Assembly (NCBI GenBank): GCA_016286205.1
Contig: JAEESF010000009.1
Span: 1-64,000 of the forward strand
Direction: 5' to 3'
Length of the DNA stretch: 64,000 bases
Origin: Colicola sp016286205
Lineage (GTDB): Bacteria; Bacteroidota; Bacteroidia; Bacteroidales; Paludibacteraceae
Numbering within the stretch: position 1 is the stretch's first letter; each line of letters opens with the position of its first letter. The notes beneath the pieces were generated by a model, which worked only from the letters and a program-made list of their open reading frames with translations, was not told where the DNA came from and made no database searches. Both the position numbers and the translations under genes were made by a program. Shown here piece after piece: positions 1 through 8,366 of the stretch.

Positions 1-2057
1 CCACCGAAATGGCCTTCTTCTACATACTTCTTCGCAGTGTCCCAGGCACCTCCGGCATTAGCCATGAATACGGCCAGTACAAATCCTGTAGCCAAACCGC
101 CAATTAGCAGTCCAAGTACACCGGCTACGCCAAGAACGAGGCCCGTGATAATCGGCACAATAATAGCCAGAATGGACGGTAGCAGCATTTCATGCTGCGC
201 ACCCTTGGTAGAGATAGCTACGCAGCGCGCATAGTCAGGATCGGCCTTGCCTTCCAATATACCCTTGATGGTTTGGAATTGACGACGAACCTCTTCGACC
301 ATCTTCTGTGCCGCACGACCAACTGCATTCATTGTCAGTCCGCAGAACAGGAAAGCCATCATAGAACCGATAAATATACCTACGAGCACAATCGGGTTCA
401 TCAGGTTAACATTGTATGCATTCATAAAGTCGACAAGCGTAGCTTGTGCAGCCTCTACTCCGTTCGGCAAATCTTGTCCTACGCGGATGAGCGCAATCTT
501 GATTTCCTCCACATACGATGCCAATAGCGCCAAAGCTGTCAATGCGGCAGAGCCAATAGCAAATCCCTTGCCGGTAGCGGCTGTGGTGTTACCGAGCGCA
601 TCGAGTGCATCGGTGCGTTGGCGTACTTCTGCGGGAAGTCCGGACATCTCAGCATTTCCACCTGCGTTATCTGCAATTGGGCCATAAGCATCCGTAGCCA
701 AAGTGATTCCTAAGGTCGATAGCATACCAACCGCAGCAATACCAATGCCGTAGAGACCCATCGAGAGGTTCTGTGCTGTCAGTTCAATGGCAAAGCCATT
801 GGCACACAGATAAGCAAGGATGATAGCCACACCTACGGTGATGACCGGCACAGCTGTTGATAGCATACCCAATCCGAGGCCGCTGATGATAACTGTAGCA
901 GGACCTGTCTGGCTGCTCTCGCTTACTTTCTGCGTCGGCTTATAACTTTGCGAAGTGTAATACTCGGTTGATTGGCCGATAATAACACCTGCCGCCAAAC
1001 CTACTACTACCGAAAGACTAACTTGCCACCATTGGCTAGTCTCGGTGCCGAATAGCCATGCAAAAATACCGAAAGTGACACCTGCAATCAGTATGGCAGC
1101 TGTGTTGGTTCCGATACTTAGCGCGCGAAGCAACTGTTTCATGCCCGCACCTTCTTTGGTCTTAACGAGATAAATACCGATAATACTGAGCAATACACCG
1201 CAAGCAGCAATGAGCGAAGGCGCAAGTACAGCCTTCAACTGCATTCCCTCAACAGCGGAAGTAGCAAAGGCCGAAGCGCCCAGTGCCATCGTGGCAAGGA
1301 TAGAACCTGCATATGACTCATAGAGGTCAGCACCCATACCGGCTACGTCACCTACGTTATCGCCTACGTTATCAGCGATGGTAGCAGGGTTGCGAGGATC
1401 ATCCTCCGGGATGTTATATTCGGTTTTTCCCACAAGGTCAGCACCCACATCAGCTGCTTTGGTGTAGATTCCACCTCCCACACGTGCAAACAGGGCTTGA
1501 GTGGAAGCACCCATACCAAATGTCAGCATGGTGGTAGTGATGGTTATCAGATCAGCTTCTGCACCTACAAGTGCCAACAAGCCAGTCTTCTGTAGTACAA
1601 GGAACCATCCTGCGATATCCAATAGTGCCAAGCCGACTACGGTCAATCCCATCACAGCTCCTGAGCGGAAAGCGACTTGCAAACCTGAGTTAAGCGATTT
1701 GCGAGCGGCATTGGCTGTACGAGCAGATGCATAAGTGGCGGTCTTCATGCCGAAGAAGCCTGCTAAACCGGAGAAGAAACCACCAGTCAGGAAAGCGAAC
1801 CATACGATACCATTTTGAAGATGGAAATAAGCCATTACGGCAAAGATAACAGCCAATACCAAGAAAACAATTGTTACTACTTTGTACTGCTGTTTTAGAT
1901 AAGCCATCGCACCTTTGCGAACGTGCGAAGCAATGGTCTTCATGAGATCTGTTCCTTCATCTTTGCCCAACATAGAGCGGTAGAAATAGAACGCGAACCC
2001 AAGAGCCAGAAGCGATGCTGCCAGGACGACATACATCATTAAAGTAAGATCTGTCAT
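1..2057 (-). CDS. hppA: K+-dependent membrane-bound pyrophosphatase (partial, C-terminus beyond window)
   Basis: Integral-membrane pyrophosphatase that couples PPi hydrolysis to cation pumping across the inner membrane. About 685 codons are visible; the 3' end runs off the left edge. The substrate site is clear: GADLVGKTEY (about residues 205-214), then DDPRNPATIADNVGDNVGD (219-237), with many hydrophobic helices. Near residue 490 the sequence GNTTAATGKG has Ala and Gly where K+-independent enzymes carry Lys and Thr, so it belongs to the K+-dependent class. In Bacteroidetes that class includes Na+ and dual Na+/H+ pumps; which ion is pumped here cannot be told by eye. The start MTDLTLMMYV follows a canonical promoter about 47 nt upstream on the minus strand. 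Confidence 0.97.
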   Translation of the reverse strand, partial: MTDLTLMMYVVLAASLLALGFAFYFYRSMLGKDEGTDLMKTIASHVRKGAMAYLKQQYKVVTIVFLVLAVIFAVMAYFHLQNGIVWFAFLTGGFFSGLAGFFGMKTATYASARTANAARKSLNSGLQVAFRSGAVMGLTVVGLALLDIAGWFLVLQKTGLLALVGAEADLITITTTMLTFGMGASTQALFARVGGGIYTKAADVGADLVGKTEYNIPEDDPRNPATIADNVGDNVGDVAGMGADLYESYAGSILATMALGASAFATSAVEGMQLKAVLAPSLIAACGVLLSIIGIYLVKTKEGAGMKQLLRALSIGTNTAAILIAGVTFGIFAWLFGTETSQWWQVSLSVVVGLAAGVIIGQSTEYYTSQSYKPTQKVSESSQTGPATVIISGLGLGMLSTAVPVITVGVAIILAYLCANGFAIELTAQNLSMGLYGIGIAAVGMLSTLGITLATDAYGPIADNAGGNAEMSGLPAEVRQRTDALDALGNTTAATGKGFAIGSAALTALALLASYVEEIKIALIRVGQDLPNGVEAAQATLVDFMNAYNVNLMNPIVLVGIFIGSMMAFLFCGLTMNAVGRAAQKMVEEVRRQFQTIKGILEGKADPDYARCVAISTKGAQHEMLLPSILAIIVPIITGLVLGVAGVLGLLIGGLATGFVLAVFMANAGGAWDTAKKYVEEGHFG

Positions 2058-2103
2058 AAAATCCGTATTATTAAATTTAAAGTTATTTTTTCAAAAAAGC
2101 TTG

Positions 2104-2134
2104 CAAAGGTACTGCTTTTTGCCCGAATACGCAA
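2104..2134 (-). promoter_or_regulatory. Promoter of hppA
   Basis: On the minus strand the -33 element is TTGCGTATTCGG and the -7 box is TACCTTTG, with 23 nt between box starts, as in the other strong promoters of this window. It lies about 45 nt upstream of the hppA start. Confidence 0.75.
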
Positions 2135-2223
2135 ATTTTATGCGATTTTTTTGCATATTTATGTTCAAAAACATGGTTTCGCTAGCATGAGGAGCATAGT
2201 TTTCAAAAAAAGTCCTAAAAAAT

Positions 2224-2463
2224 TTGACGAAAAAAAAAAAAAAAAAAAAAAATATCGAAGTACATGATCTCAATTCGTTTCTGCGTCCACTAGTTGGCAT
2301 AACGCGCGATTGCCATATTGACCATATTGATGCAGACTATAAAGGAGACCGAAATATAGCGAAAGGCGAATTTTGCATGCAATACCATGGGATGAATGTT
2401 CAGGTGCACAAGGAAGATAATATACCATATGAGATCGTGAACAAGCTAAAACAAAGACAATAA
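2224..2463 (+). CDS. Hypothetical short ORF entered through a 23-A tract; possibly phase-variable or broken
   Basis: The frame opens at a TTG just before the A-tract and encodes about 79 residues. After the poly-Lys run the sequence looks like real protein (HIDHIDADYKGDRNIAKGEF, then CMQYHGMNVQVHKEDNIPYE). I do not recognise the family. A better start, ATG at 2187 (MRSIVFKKSPKKFDE), is in a different frame; losing one A or gaining two would fuse it to this frame. So the locus may be a contingency gene in the OFF state, a decayed gene, or a length error in the homopolymer. The weak -33/-7 pair at 2151-2181 would serve ATG 2187. Confidence 0.3.
   Translation: MTKKKKKKKNIEVHDLNSFLRPLVGITRDCHIDHIDADYKGDRNIAKGEFCMQYHGMNVQVHKEDNIPYEIVNKLKQRQ
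2230..2252. repeat. 23-nt poly-A homopolymer
   Basis: Uninterrupted run of 23 A residues, far longer than any other homopolymer in the window. It lies inside a possible coding frame. Such tracts slip during replication and are also error-prone in sequencing and assembly. Confidence 0.9.
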
Positions 2464-2529
2464 CCGCCCAAACTCCAAAAAATCACAAGACAGTCAAATA
2501 ATGATAAATTTGACACGCGTAACAAAACG

Positions 2530-2554
2530 AAAATCTTAATCAGAGTACATTTTT
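2530..2554 (+). repeat. 25-bp direct repeat, copy 1
   Basis: Identical to 2636-2660; begins AAAATCTTAATCAGAGTACA. The two copies bracket the 11-bp-period array at 2578-2632, giving a repeat-array-repeat arrangement. Confidence 0.9.
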
Positions 2555-2577
2555 TGAGGTCGAAAATGTCAGGTAGT

Positions 2578-2632
2578 GCTCTCGTGATTGTCTCGGTAAA
2601 GTCTCGTTCAAACCACGTTAGGCTCCCGTGAG
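2578..2632 (+). repeat. 11-bp-period degenerate array A (5 units)
   Basis: Five consecutive 11-nt units starting at 2578, 2589, 2600, 2611 and 2622: GCTCTCGTGAT, TGTCTCGGTAA, AGTCTCGTTCA, AACCACGTTAG, GCTCCCGTGAG. The CG dinucleotide falls at the same phase in every unit. Related units occur at 37142-37229 and 42352-42432. Confidence 0.8.
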
Positions 2633-2635
2633 GCA

Positions 2636-2660
2636 AAAATCTTAATCAGAGTACATTTTT
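2636..2660 (+). repeat. 25-bp direct repeat, copy 2
   Basis: Second exact copy of the repeat at 2530-2554, 106 bp downstream of it. It lies immediately after array A and about 70 bp upstream of the promoter for the small lipoprotein. Confidence 0.9.
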
Positions 2661-2727
2661 GAAGCAACCAATATTAAGAACAAAAAGGGTGCTTCGGTGC
2701 TCTTTTTTCATTTTCTTCCGAAAATGC

Positions 2728-2758
2728 TTGCATATATCACTTTTTTTTTGTAATTTTG
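2728..2758 (+). promoter_or_regulatory. Promoter of small lipoprotein / ppdK
   Basis: -33 TTGCATATATCA and -7 TAATTTTG, 23 nt between box starts. It precedes the lipoprotein ATG at 2791 by about 32 nt and probably also transcribes ppdK, since no promoter is visible in the 27-nt gap between the two genes. Confidence 0.75.
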
Positions 2759-2790
2759 CGGCCGATTTTGAGAAATACGTATTTAATGCT

Positions 2791-2991
2791 ATGAAATCTC
2801 TTCGTTTTTGGTTCGACACAATCATGCGCACTGGCATCAAAATGACGATGCTGACAGGCGTGGCTTTTGCTGTGACCGCATGTTATGGTCCGGTCAATAG
2901 GCCTGAAAACTATAACGATCCGGAGTTCCAGACTGATACGCAGCAACTGGAGCAACAGTTGATGATTGAACCCGAAGAATTAGCTGAATAA
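2791..2991 (+). CDS. Small lipoprotein of unknown function
   Basis: A 66-residue protein starting MKSLRFWFDTIMRTGIKMTM. A hydrophobic stretch ends in FAVTAC, a plausible lipobox for signal peptidase II, and the mature part is short and acidic (ends EPEELAE). The frame stays open upstream, but the promoter at 2728-2758 makes ATG 2791 the first sensible start; ATG 2824 is an alternative. It sits 27 nt upstream of ppdK and is likely co-transcribed, although no functional link is known. I cannot name a family. Confidence 0.7.
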   Translation: MKSLRFWFDTIMRTGIKMTMLTGVAFAVTACYGPVNRPENYNDPEFQTDTQQLEQQLMIEPEELAE

Positions 2992-3018
2992 ACATAATCA
3001 CATATATTTTTTTGAACA

Positions 3019-5748
3019 ATGGAAAAGAAGAAAAGAGTTTACACCTTTGGTAATGGAAAGGCTGAAGGTAACGCACAAATGCGTGAACTGCTTGGAGGTA
3101 AAGGTGCTAACTGCGCCGAGATGAACCTGGTGGGTGTTCCTGTTCCTCCCGGATTCACCATCACAACGGAAGTCTGCAACGAGTACTACCAAGTAGGTCA
3201 GGACAAGATCGTTGAGGAATTGACAGAAGAGGTTAATGCAGCTGTTAAGCATGTAGAGGATTTGATGAACTGCAAGTTCGGTGATCCGAAGAACCCACTA
3301 CTCGTTTCTGTACGCTCTGGTGCACGCGCATCTATGCCGGGTATGATGGATACCATCCTCAACCTTGGTTTGAACGACACCGTAGCAGAGGGAATGGTTG
3401 AGAAAACCCAAAACCCGCACTTCGTTTATGACAGCTATCGTCGTTTCGTACAAATGTACGGCGATGTTGTGCTGGGCATGAAACCAGTTAACAAAACCGA
3501 TATTGATCCGTTTGAGGCTATCATCGATGAGGTAAAAGCTATCCGTGGCATCAAACTGGACAAGGATTTGAATGTTGAAGAGCTGAAACTTCTTGTTGCT
3601 CGCTTCAAAACCGCGATCAAAGAGCAAACGGGCAAGGATTTCCCGAATGATCCTATTGAGCAACTCTGGGGCGCTATCTGCGCTGTCTTCCGCAGCTGGA
3701 TGAACGAGCGTGCTATTCTCTATCGTAAAATGGAAGGTATTCCAGACGAATGGGGAACCGCTGTCAGCGTAATGGCTATGGTATTTGGTAATATGGGTGA
3801 CACATCCGCTACGGGTGTTTGCTTCAGCCGTGATGCTGCAACTGGTGAGAACCTCTTCAATGGTGAGTACCTCGTTAACGCACAAGGTGAGGACGTAGTT
3901 GCCGGTATTCGTACTCCGCAACAGATCACACTGGAAGGTAGTCGTCGTTGGGCTGCGCTGCAAGGTATCAGCGAAGCTGAGCGTGCAAGCAAATATCCTT
4001 CCATGGAAGAGGCAATGCCGAAACTCTATGCAGAACTGAATGAAATTCAGCAGAAACTGGAGGATCACTATCGCGATATGCAAGATATGGAGTTCACCGT
4101 TCAGGAAGGCAAACTCTGGTTCCTCCAGACTCGTAACGGTAAGCGTACCGGTACTGCAATGGTTAAGATTGCCATGGACTTGGTTCGCGAAGGCGTTATC
4201 AGCGAGAAAGAGGCAATCATGCGTTGCGAGCCTCAGAAGTTGGACGAACTGCTCCACCCTGTTTTCGATAAGGACGCACTGAAGAAGGCTAAGGTCATTA
4301 CCCAAGGTCTACCTGCTTCTCCGGGTGCTGCTTGCGGACAAATTGTCTTCCACGCTGACGATGCACAAGAGTGGCATCAGAACGGCCATAAGGTAGTCAT
4401 GGTTCGTATTGAGACAAGTCCTGAGGACTTGGCTGGTATGAGCGCTGCCGAAGGTATTCTCACCGCACGTGGTGGTATGACCAGCCACGCAGCTGTTGTA
4501 GCTCGTGGTATGGGTAAATGCTGCGTTTCCGGTGCAGGTGCTATCCAAGTTGACTACAAGACTAAGACTGTCAAGATTGAGGGCGTAACCTATAAGGAAG
4601 GAGATTACATCTCGCTGAACGGTTCTACCGGTCAGGTTTATGCCGGTGAGATCCCGACCAAGGCTGCTGAACTCAGCGGTGACTTCAAGGATCTCATGGA
4701 TCTCTGCGACAAATATACTCATCTACAGGTTCGTACAAACGCCGACACTCCGCACGATGCACGCGTTGCGCGCCAATTCGGTGCTAAGGGTATCGGTTTG
4801 ACTCGTACCGAGCACATGTTCTTCGAGGATAAGAAGATTCTAGCTATGCGTGAGATGATTCTGGCGAAGGATAGTGCTGGCCGTGAGAAAGCATTGGCTA
4901 AACTGCTGCCGTATCAGAAGGCTGACTTCAAGGGAATCCTTGAGGCTATGGACGGTTGTCCGGTTAATATTCGTCTGCTCGATCCTCCATTGCATGAGTT
5001 CGTTCCTCATGATCAGAAAGGTCAGGAGCAAATGGCTAAAGAGATGGGCGTTAGCGTAGAAGAGATTCAGGCACGTGTGGCTTCTCTTGCAGAGAACAAC
5101 CCGATGTTGGGTCACCGTGGATGCCGTCTGGGTATCACTTTCCCAGAGATCACCGCTATGCAGACTCGCGCTATCCTCAGCGCTGCTTGCGAACTCAAGA
5201 AAGAGGGCAAGAACCCAATGCCGGAGATTATGGTTCCGCTGATTGGTATTCTCTACGAGTTGAAACAGCAGAAAGAAATTATCCAAGCTGTGGCTAAGGA
5301 AGTATTCGCTGAGTATGGCGTTGAGGTTGAGTTCGAAATCGGTACTATGATTGAGATTCCTCGTGCAGCTCTAACTGCTGACCGCATCGCTACAGAGGCT
5401 CAGTACTTCAGCTTCGGTACCAACGACTTGACCCAGATGACCTTCGGTTATAGCCGTGACGATATCGCTTCGTTCTTGCCAGCATATCTGGAGAAGAAGA
5501 TCCTTAAAGTAGATCCGTTCCAGGTTCTCGACCAGAATGGTGTTGGTCAGTTGATCAAGATGGCCGTTGAGAAAGGTCGCGCCGTTCGTCCGGGATTGCG
5601 CACCGGTATCTGCGGTGAGCACGGTGGTGAGCCTAGCTCCGTTAAGTTCTGTGCTCGCGTGGGCATGAACTACGCTTCCTGCTCGCCATTCCGCGTACCT
5701 ATCGCTCGCCTCGCAGCTGCTCAAGCTGCCGTTGAAGATGAAGCGTAA
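3019..5748 (+). CDS. ppdK: Pyruvate, phosphate dikinase
   Basis: Cytosolic enzyme that interconverts pyruvate + ATP + Pi with PEP + AMP + PPi. At 909 residues it is full length. The N-terminal ATP-grasp domain begins with YTFGNGKAEGNAQMRELLGG. The swivelling domain carries the phosphorylated His in GGMTSHAAVVARGMG (His490), and the C-terminal PEP/pyruvate barrel has the catalytic Cys in TGICGEHGGEP (Cys865). PPi made or used here ties to the membrane pyrophosphatase at the window's left end. In anaerobic Bacteroidetes the enzyme works in glycolysis or gluconeogenesis at the PEP node. A strong terminator follows. Confidence 0.98.
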   Translation: MEKKKRVYTFGNGKAEGNAQMRELLGGKGANCAEMNLVGVPVPPGFTITTEVCNEYYQVGQDKIVEELTEEVNAAVKHVEDLMNCKFGDPKNPLLVSVRSGARASMPGMMDTILNLGLNDTVAEGMVEKTQNPHFVYDSYRRFVQMYGDVVLGMKPVNKTDIDPFEAIIDEVKAIRGIKLDKDLNVEELKLLVARFKTAIKEQTGKDFPNDPIEQLWGAICAVFRSWMNERAILYRKMEGIPDEWGTAVSVMAMVFGNMGDTSATGVCFSRDAATGENLFNGEYLVNAQGEDVVAGIRTPQQITLEGSRRWAALQGISEAERASKYPSMEEAMPKLYAELNEIQQKLEDHYRDMQDMEFTVQEGKLWFLQTRNGKRTGTAMVKIAMDLVREGVISEKEAIMRCEPQKLDELLHPVFDKDALKKAKVITQGLPASPGAACGQIVFHADDAQEWHQNGHKVVMVRIETSPEDLAGMSAAEGILTARGGMTSHAAVVARGMGKCCVSGAGAIQVDYKTKTVKIEGVTYKEGDYISLNGSTGQVYAGEIPTKAAELSGDFKDLMDLCDKYTHLQVRTNADTPHDARVARQFGAKGIGLTRTEHMFFEDKKILAMREMILAKDSAGREKALAKLLPYQKADFKGILEAMDGCPVNIRLLDPPLHEFVPHDQKGQEQMAKEMGVSVEEIQARVASLAENNPMLGHRGCRLGITFPEITAMQTRAILSAACELKKEGKNPMPEIMVPLIGILYELKQQKEIIQAVAKEVFAEYGVEVEFEIGTMIEIPRAALTADRIATEAQYFSFGTNDLTQMTFGYSRDDIASFLPAYLEKKILKVDPFQVLDQNGVGQLIKMAVEKGRAVRPGLRTGICGEHGGEPSSVKFCARVGMNYASCSPFRVPIARLAAAQAAVEDEA

Positions 5749-5792
5749 AAACGCGGCATAAGTGCGATTGGAAAATCATCCAAGCGATAATG

Positions 5793-5829
5793 AAAAATAG
5801 CGCACCTCAGTGAGATGCGCTATTTTTTT
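5793..5829. terminator. Bidirectional intrinsic terminator (ppdK / flavodiiron)
   Basis: A 12-bp perfect stem (AAAAATAGCGCA paired with TGCGCTATTTTT) closes an 11-nt loop. It is A-rich on one flank and T-rich on the other, so it can terminate ppdK on the plus strand and the flavodiiron gene on the minus strand. Confidence 0.88.
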
Positions 5830-5842
5830 GTTTACATTTTAG

Positions 5843-6991
5843 TTATTTCAGCAATGCGTCAGTCAATGTCTCCAATTCTGCCGTTTGCTCGGGTTTGAGC
5901 GAACTGCGGATAGTGACAGTTGGTTCCACAATCTCTATGTTCTTGCAGCCGGCGAGCATTTCCTTCATGACACGAACTGCCTGCGGAGCCCAACTACCAT
6001 TCTCTACCAAGGCCACACGGCGGTTCTGATAACCTTTCAAACGCAATTTATGCAGGAACATATGCATGGCGGGAAAGATATCTCCGTCATATGTTGCGCA
6101 GCAGAGTACCAGTTTATCCATGCGGAACGCGTCTTCTATCGCCTCCGCCATGTCATCACGGCTCAAATCGGTAATAGCAACCTTGCCTGCCCCTTTCGCT
6201 TTCAAGATTGCCGCCAGTTGCTCCGCCGCCTTTGCTGTATTACCATGGATGGAGGCATAGGCAACCAACACACCTTCCGTCTCAACACCGTAAGCACTCC
6301 AGATAGAATAAAGGCGCAACGCTTCATCACGTTTCTCGCCCTCCAACATTGGGCCATGCAACGGAGCGATAGTGGCAATCGGTTTGTCCGCCAATTTCTT
6401 GAGCACATTCGTCACGGCTACACCATATTTGCCAACGATATTAAAATAGTAACGCCGCGCCTCACATGCCCAATCGTCTTCATCTGCATGATAGACACCG
6501 AACTTACCAAACGCATCAGCAGAGAATAGCACTTGTTCCTCTTGACAATAGGTCATAATAACCTCCGGCCAGTGAATCATCGGAGCAGCGATGAACTGCA
6601 TCGTTGTACCACCGAGATCTATACTTTCCCCTTCTGCCACTACCTGAATGTCCTTCGCCTCAATGCCGAACTGATTCATAAGCGTCATTGCCTGCTTGGA
6701 GCAAATAACGGTGGCCTGCGGATACTTCGCTAGAAATGCCCCCATAGAACCGCTGTGATCTGGCTCCATATGCTGGCACACCAGATAATCCGGAGTTCGC
6801 CCCCCCAGTGACTTTTCCACCCTATCCAACCACTCATCACAACACCGTGCATCAACAGTATCCATCACTGCCACTTTCTCGCTACCCAACACTACATAAC
6901 TATTGTAGCACATACCTTCTGGTAACTCGTACTGGCTCTCAAACAAATCCAATTCAGCGTCATCACAGCCGACATATTTGATATTCTTCAT
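5843..6991 (-). CDS. Flavodiiron protein (FprA / A-type flavoprotein family)
   Basis: Cytosolic O2- or NO-reducing flavodiiron protein, 382 residues. The N-terminal metallo-beta-lactamase-like half shows the diiron ligands HMEPDH (His74, Glu76, Asp78, His79), then MIHWPE, SADAFG and PLHGPM. The C-terminal flavodoxin half starts at LVAYASIHGNTAKAAEQLA. There is no rubredoxin or extra C-terminal domain. The frame is open 24 codons further upstream, but ATG 6991 (MKNIKYVGCDD) fits the family and lies just downstream of the promoter. It is divergent from the UmuC-type polymerase, with interlocking promoters. In strict anaerobes these enzymes remove oxygen. Confidence 0.95.
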   Translation of the reverse strand: MKNIKYVGCDDAELDLFESQYELPEGMCYNSYVVLGSEKVAVMDTVDARCCDEWLDRVEKSLGGRTPDYLVCQHMEPDHSGSMGAFLAKYPQATVICSKQAMTLMNQFGIEAKDIQVVAEGESIDLGGTTMQFIAAPMIHWPEVIMTYCQEEQVLFSADAFGKFGVYHADEDDWACEARRYYFNIVGKYGVAVTNVLKKLADKPIATIAPLHGPMLEGEKRDEALRLYSIWSAYGVETEGVLVAYASIHGNTAKAAEQLAAILKAKGAGKVAITDLSRDDMAEAIEDAFRMDKLVLCCATYDGDIFPAMHMFLHKLRLKGYQNRRVALVENGSWAPQAVRVMKEMLAGCKNIEIVEPTVTIRSSLKPEQTAELETLTDALLK

Positions 6992-7009
6992 AAGTCTTAA
7001 AATTTTCTG

Positions 7010-7040
7010 CAAAGGTACGACAAAATTTGCACATATGCAA
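7010..7040 (-). promoter_or_regulatory. Promoter of flavodiiron gene
   Basis: Minus strand: -33 TTGCATATGTGC, -7 TACCTTTG, 23 nt between box starts. Its -33 box is the reverse complement of the -33 box of the opposite promoter, so the two cannot be occupied together. Confidence 0.78.
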
Positions 7041-7057
7041 AAAAAAGCGTATCTTTG
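7027..7057 (+). promoter_or_regulatory. Promoter of umuC-like gene
   Basis: -33 TTGCACATATGC, -7 TATCTTTG, 23 nt between box starts. It shares bases 7027-7040 (TTGCACATATGCAA) with the divergent flavodiiron promoter. Confidence 0.78.
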
Positions 7058-7077
7058 TCGCAAAATTGAGCAAAGAC

Positions 7078-8355
7078 GTGTATATCCACCTAGACTGCAA
7101 TAATTTCTTCGTCAGTTGCGAACTTGTCTCGCGGCCTGAATTAAAGGGCACTCCCGTTGTTGTGGCTAACGATAACGGCAATAACGGAGGTATCATCCTT
7201 GCTCTCAATCAGGAAGCAAAAGCAGTTGGTCTAAAACGCGGTAATCCGCTGTTTCAAGTCAATAAACTGATTGAACAAAAAGGTGTAACAGTCATTGATG
7301 TACACCATCAGTTATACCACGATGTGTCGCACCATATTATGCAAGAGGTGCGCCGAACAGAGATGGTGTTAGAATTTGTACAGTATAGCGTGGATGAGTT
7401 CTTCGGACAGATGCCGGATGACGACCCTACTCGCTTACGCGGCTACTTGAAAACGCTCAAAGACTTGATTCTGCGCGAGACAGGTATTCCCGTTAGTTGC
7501 GGTGCAGGATTGACATACACATTGGCGAAAACAGCTACATGGTTTGCCAAACATTATACTGCCTACAACGGCATTTGCATTATGCCTGCCGATAAACGCG
7601 AGCAAGCACTCTCCAAAGTGCCGATAAAAGACGTTTGGGGCATCGGGCGCAGGAGCATCAAAACGATAGAACAACAAGGTTTCAAAACAGCGCTTGACTA
7701 CACTCACCAACCGGAAACATGGGTGAATCATCTGTTTGGAGTTGTAGGAGTTCGCACTTGGAAAGAACTGAATGGTATTCCCGCCATCACTATTGCCAAC
7801 CATGATCGGCAGAAATCCATCATGTACAGCCGCACTTTTGCGCATATGACCAGTAGCAAAACGGTCCTATTGCGTGAGCTGAGCAACTATGCGTCTTCTG
7901 CCACTCGCCGATTGCGCGAACAGAGTTCGCTCTGCCAAACAGTCACCATTTTTCTTGCCACCAACCGTCATCGCACTGATTTGGCGCAGTACAACGTAGA
8001 TGATACCGTAAAACTACCAATGGCCACGGATGATTCCACCCAGATTATCCATGTAGTGACAAAGTTATTAGATCGGCTTTTTCGCGAGAATTACCAATAT
8101 AAGCAGGCAGGAGTCATATTAGGCAAACTACAACAAGCCAATGGTGTACAATTGGATCTCTTTGCCGCAGACCAAGTGAGTGACATATCTCGGCAAAAAC
8201 GTCTGATGCAAGCCATTGACGGCATTAACCGGCGTTTTGGACGCAATCATGTGCATTTTGCTGTGCAGGGCAAAGACTCTGACACGGACGATCAACCTGC
8301 CGGTTTTATGAGGCCGAGAATAGTGGAAAATGAAGAAGTAGAAGTCAATAAATAA
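7078..8355 (+). CDS. umuC: Y-family DNA polymerase, UmuC (Pol V) type
   Basis: Error-prone translesion polymerase of the UmuC branch, 425 residues. Catalytic acids are visible in YIHLDCNNF (Asp6) and YSVDEFF (Asp106, Glu107), followed by the family's GIPVSCGAGLTYTLAK and the DVWGIGRRSIK helix-hairpin-helix. The C-terminal tail resembles the extra domain of plasmid-type UmuC proteins. I chose GTG 7078 because MYIHLDCNNFFVSCE aligns with the usual UmuC N-terminus; the frame is open to 7027, but that lies inside the promoter. TTG 7066 is an alternative. No umuD is adjacent and no LexA-like site was recognised. An SDR gene follows 11 nt downstream. Confidence 0.9.
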   Translation: MYIHLDCNNFFVSCELVSRPELKGTPVVVANDNGNNGGIILALNQEAKAVGLKRGNPLFQVNKLIEQKGVTVIDVHHQLYHDVSHHIMQEVRRTEMVLEFVQYSVDEFFGQMPDDDPTRLRGYLKTLKDLILRETGIPVSCGAGLTYTLAKTATWFAKHYTAYNGICIMPADKREQALSKVPIKDVWGIGRRSIKTIEQQGFKTALDYTHQPETWVNHLFGVVGVRTWKELNGIPAITIANHDRQKSIMYSRTFAHMTSSKTVLLRELSNYASSATRRLREQSSLCQTVTIFLATNRHRTDLAQYNVDDTVKLPMATDDSTQIIHVVTKLLDRLFRENYQYKQAGVILGKLQQANGVQLDLFAADQVSDISRQKRLMQAIDGINRRFGRNHVHFAVQGKDSDTDDQPAGFMRPRIVENEEVEVNK

Positions 8356-8366
8356 GAGAAGAAGAT

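Larger units (their letters stand above)
2058..2790. other. Non-coding or weakly coding AT-rich gap
   Basis: This 730-bp gap holds, in order, the minus-strand hppA promoter, an orphan plus-strand -33-like element (TTGCATATTTAT at 2151, with a degraded -7 TGGTTTCG at the expected distance), a 23-A tract, a short open frame, a 25-bp direct repeat flanking an 11-bp-period array, and the lipoprotein promoter. No RNA gene or mobile element was recognised. Confidence 0.6.

Noticed and set aside
2578..2632. Short CRISPR or origin-type iterons
   Set aside because: No unique spacers, no DnaA-box-like TTATCCACA cluster, and no dnaA or rep gene nearby.
2737..2991. Extended versions of the lipoprotein frame and opposite-strand ORFs around 2640-3080
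   Set aside because: The longer start at 2659 lies upstream of the promoter, and the minus-strand frames overlap a gene with a clear lipobox and signal; nothing supports them.
3298..4305. 335-codon open frame antisense to ppdK (and similar long frames opposite gdhA at 15125-16363)
   Set aside because: They mirror strongly conserved enzymes and show no family-like motifs; high codon bias on the coding strand opens the antisense frame.
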